Shown here piece by piece: positions 61,819 through 64,000 of a stretch of 64,000 nt of DNA (within the stretch, counting starts at the first letter, position 1; each line of letters opens with the position of its first letter). This DNA is from Pelagibius sp048268885 (GTDB lineage Bacteria; Pseudomonadota; Alphaproteobacteria; Kiloniellales; Kiloniellaceae): assembly GCA_048268885.1 (NCBI GenBank), contig JBLWUP010000005.1, forward strand, positions 62,001-126,000, in the 5' to 3' direction. The notes below the pieces were generated by a model that saw nothing but the letters and a program-made list of their open reading frames with translations, had not been told where the DNA came from and did no database searches. The position numbers were made by a program, and so were the translations under genes.

Positions 61819-63347
61819 TGACCAGAACACCGGCCATCATGATCCCAGCTATCATGATCCAGGGCACCGGCTCCGACGTCGGCAAGTCCCTGCTGGTGGC
61901 CGGGCTCTGCCGCGCTTTTACCAAACGCGGCCTGGCCGTGCGTCCCTTCAAGCCGCAGAACATGTCCAACAACGCGGCGGTGACGGCGGACGGCGGCGAG
62001 ATCGGCCGGGCCCAGGCCCTTCAGGCGCGCGCCTGCGGCGTGGCGCCGAGCACCGACATGAACCCGGTGCTGCTGAAACCGCAGAGCGAGATCGGCGCGC
62101 AGGTGGTGGTGCAGGGCAAAATTCTCGGCAATGCCAAGGCGCGTGACTATCAGGCGATGAAGGCCGATCTGCTGCCCAAGGTGCTGGAGAGTTTCCAGCG
62201 TCTCGGCGCGCAGGCCGACCTCGTCATCGTCGAAGGCGCGGGCAGCCCGGCGGAGGTGAACCTGCGTCAGGGCGACATCGCCAACATGGGCTTCGCCGAA
62301 GCCGCCGACCTGGCCGTGATCCTGGTCGCCGACATCGACCGCGGCGGGGTCATCGCCTCGCTGGTCGGCAGTCATCAGGTGCTGCCCGCGTCGGAGGCGC
62401 GCCGCGTTGCCGGCTATGTGGTGAACAAATTCCGCGGCGACGTGAGTCTGTTCGACGAGGGCCTGGCGATCATCACGGCGCGCAGCGGCTGGCCGTCGCT
62501 GGGCGTGGTGCCGTTCTTTCCGGCCGCCGCCAAACTGCCCGCGGAGGACGCCGTGGCGCTGTCGCGTGCCGAAGCGGCCGTGGGGCGCGCGATCAAAGTC
62601 GCGGTGCCGCAGCTGGCCCGCATCGCCAACTTCGACGATCTCGACCCGCTGATCGCCGAGCCCGACGTGGCGGTGGATTTCGTCGAGCCGGGCCGCGCGC
62701 TGCCCGGCGATGCCGACCTGGTGATCCTGCCGGGCTCCAAGGCGACCCTGGCCGACCTCGCCTTCCTGCGGGCGCAGGGCTGGGACATCGACCTGGCGGC
62801 ACACCTGCGCCGCGGCGGGCGGGTGCTCGGCCTCTGCGGCGGCTACCAGATGCTCGGTCAAAGCATCGCCGACCCGGAGGGCATCGAGGGCCCGGCGGGT
62901 GAAGCGGTCGAGGGCCTGGGACTGCTGGAGGTCGAGACGCTGCTGACCGGCGACAAGGCGCTGAAGGAGGTGCGGGGCACCCACCTGGAAAGCGCCCGCG
63001 CGATCCACGGCTACGAAATGCACGTCGGCGTGACGACCGGCCTCGGGCTCTCGCGGCCTTTTCTCGATCTAGATGGCCGCTGGGAGGGCGCCGTTTCGAG
63101 CGGCGGCCAGGTGGCCGGTTGCTACCTGCATGGGCTTTTCGCCGACGACGGCTTCCGCGCCGCCTACCTGGGCGCCCTGAAGGACCGCGCGGCCTCGGGC
63201 CTGGCCTATGACGCCCAGGTAGAGACGGTTCTGGACCAGCTCGCGGCGCATCTGGAGGCGCATCTCGACCTCGACCGGATGCTGGATATAGCGGGGGGAA
63301 AGGTCGTGGCGCATTTCCCTTTGCCCCGCCCCCAACGGGCCCCGTAA
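61818..63347 (+). CDS. cobQ: Cobyric acid synthase
   Basis: 509 residues. CobQ amidates four carboxyls of adenosylcobyrinic acid a,c-diamide using glutamine. The dethiobiotin synthetase-like N-terminal domain has IQGTGSDVGKSLLVAGLC and FKPQNMSNNAAVTADGGEIG. The C-terminal glutaminase-like domain has LGLCGGYQMLGQ with the catalytic Cys and, near the end, VAGCYLHGLFADDG with the His. Just after the start, a 15-bp tandem duplication (61836-61860) adds an IMIPA segment before the usual first strand. The start overlaps the cobO stop. Confidence 0.96.
   Translation: MTRTPAIMIPAIMIQGTGSDVGKSLLVAGLCRAFTKRGLAVRPFKPQNMSNNAAVTADGGEIGRAQALQARACGVAPSTDMNPVLLKPQSEIGAQVVVQGKILGNAKARDYQAMKADLLPKVLESFQRLGAQADLVIVEGAGSPAEVNLRQGDIANMGFAEAADLAVILVADIDRGGVIASLVGSHQVLPASEARRVAGYVVNKFRGDVSLFDEGLAIITARSGWPSLGVVPFFPAAAKLPAEDAVALSRAEAAVGRAIKVAVPQLARIANFDDLDPLIAEPDVAVDFVEPGRALPGDADLVILPGSKATLADLAFLRAQGWDIDLAAHLRRGGRVLGLCGGYQMLGQSIADPEGIEGPAGEAVEGLGLLEVETLLTGDKALKEVRGTHLESARAIHGYEMHVGVTTGLGLSRPFLDLDGRWEGAVSSGGQVAGCYLHGLFADDGFRAAYLGALKDRAASGLAYDAQVETVLDQLAAHLEAHLDLDRMLDIAGGKVVAHFPLPRPQRAP
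61836..61860 (+). repeat. 15-bp in-frame tandem duplication in the cobQ start region
   Basis: ATCATGATCCCAGCT is followed directly by ATCATGATCC. In frame it reads IMIPAIMIQ, a doubling of the first beta strand before the P-loop. Each unit contains an ATG. Confidence 0.85.
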
Positions 63348-63398
63348 AGTCCGGCCAATTCAAAGAAGCAGCCAGGCAGGCAATCTAAGGAGAGCGTT

Positions 63399-64000
63399 AT
63401 GAGCAAGATCGGCGTTATGGTCTGCGGGCACGGCAGCCGCGACGAGGGTGCGGTGCGCGAGTTCGACGCGGTGGCCCGCGGCATCCGCGAACGGCTGCCC
63501 CAGTACGACGTCGAAAGCGGCTTTCTGGAGTTCGCCACGCCGATCATACGAACCGGCCTCGATAAGCTGCGGGAAAAGGGCGTCACCCGCTGCCTGGCCG
63601 TGCCCGGCATGCTCTTCGCCGCCGGCCACGCCAAGAACGACATCCCCTCAGTGCTGAACACCTACCAGGCCCAGCACCCGGAGATGACCATCGAGTACGG
63701 CCGCGAGCTGGGCATCGATCCCAAGCTGATCCAGGCCGCCGCCGCGCGCATCGAAGCGGCGCTGGAAGCGGCTGGGAATGACGTGCCGCGCCACGAGACC
63801 CTGCTCATGGTGGTGGGGCGCGGCGCCTCCGATCCCGACGCCAACTCCAACGTCGCCAAGGTCATGCGCCTGCTGTGGGAAGGCTTCGGCTTCGGCTGGG
63901 GCGAGACCTGCTATTCGGGCGTCACCTTTCCGCTGGTCGAGCCGGGGTTGGAGCACGCCGCCAAGCTCGGCTACCGGCGCATCGTCGTTTTTCCCTACTT
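63399..64000 (+). CDS. cbiX: Sirohydrochlorin cobaltochelatase CbiX-like (cut by window end)
   Basis: About 200 residues are visible from ATG 63399 (CTAAGGAGAG upstream). The CbiX/SirB type-II chelatase fold shows the first metal-binding His in IGVMVCGHGSRDEGAVREFD and the second in GMLFAAGHAKNDIP. The sequence continues into a second domain (ETLLMVVGRGASDPDANSN, LWEGFGFGWGETCYSGVTFP), as in long double-domain CbiX proteins. CbiX inserts cobalt early in the anaerobic route, so its place beside the late-insertion CobN is notable; other metals or substrates are possible. The 3' end lies outside the window. Confidence 0.85.
   Translation, partial: MSKIGVMVCGHGSRDEGAVREFDAVARGIRERLPQYDVESGFLEFATPIIRTGLDKLREKGVTRCLAVPGMLFAAGHAKNDIPSVLNTYQAQHPEMTIEYGRELGIDPKLIQAAAARIEAALEAAGNDVPRHETLLMVVGRGASDPDANSNVAKVMRLLWEGFGFGWGETCYSGVTFPLVEPGLEHAAKLGYRRIVVFPY

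Overview
The window is a continuous stretch of a GC-rich bacterial chromosome, densely coded on both strands. Gene content points to an alphaproteobacterium, probably a Rhodospirillales/Kiloniellales-type lineage. It has a GapR (DUF2312) gene, a DUF1244 gene, a split proton-translocating transhydrogenase (pntAA/pntAB/pntB), a cobW-cobN-cobO-cobQ cobalamin run, a class I-like PHA synthase and a lipid A 3-O-deacylase. The lineage is an inference from gene content; no rRNA or tRNA gene was seen.

Layout. 1-2.7 kb: a minus-strand glycerate catabolic operon (FadR-type regulator, glycerate 2-kinase, pyruvate kinase cut by the window edge) with a TGGTATGACCA operator-like site upstream. 2.9-5.4 kb: Nudix hydrolase, DapA-family lyase, GFA protein, GNAT acetyltransferase. 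5.4-6.6 kb: a small accessory patch with a PEP-CTERM protein, bracketed by the intact GNAT gene and a broken copy of its 3' end. 6.6-9.8 kb: Popeye-like cyclic-nucleotide-binding membrane protein, and a histidine kinase divergent from a periplasmic binding protein. 10-12 kb: hydroxyproline epimerase and CDF metal exporter. 12-15.4 kb: GFA protein, N-formylglutamate amidohydrolase, YbdK-type ligase, DUF1244, GapR. 16.4-18.6 kb: a three-gene cobalt-type nitrile hydratase/thiocyanate hydrolase-like enzyme with a split beta subunit, plus a HAD phosphatase. 18.6-26.8 kb: GST, SDR, fatty acid desaturase, cold-shock protein, a membrane protein, an alpha/beta hydrolase, a DegT-family protein with an LpxO-like hydroxylase, and a beta-barrel protein. 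27-33 kb: aromatic amino acid catabolism (indolepyruvate oxidoreductase, HPPD, phenylalanine hydroxylase). 33-44 kb: cupin, HxlR regulator, PagL, acyl-CoA synthetase, oligoendopeptidase F, PHA synthase, amidase, ABC1 kinase. 44-51 kb: a cysteine synthase-glutaredoxin fusion and an RND efflux pump with its adaptor. 51-56 kb: sulfotransferase, exonuclease, transhydrogenase. 56-64 kb: the cobalamin cluster, running off the window.

How the genes work together. PhhA makes tyrosine from phenylalanine, HppD turns 4-hydroxyphenylpyruvate into homogentisate, and the divergent indolepyruvate oxidoreductase can oxidise arylpyruvates. Glycerate kinase and pyruvate kinase bracket the glycerate-to-pyruvate route. 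CobW, CobN, CobO, CobQ and CbiX handle cobalt insertion, adenosylation and amidation in B12 synthesis. The nitrile hydratase-like enzyme is also predicted to use cobalt.

The most unusual non-coding signal is a 141-bp element with two long hairpins. It occurs twice (9920 and 39534) with a compensatory base-pair change and CTAG at both ends, and it supplies the stop codon of the adjoining gene. A 23-bp vestige lies at the end of the RND pump gene. A second dispersed palindromic repeat family (15449 and 44204) and many short tandem duplications at gene edges are also present.
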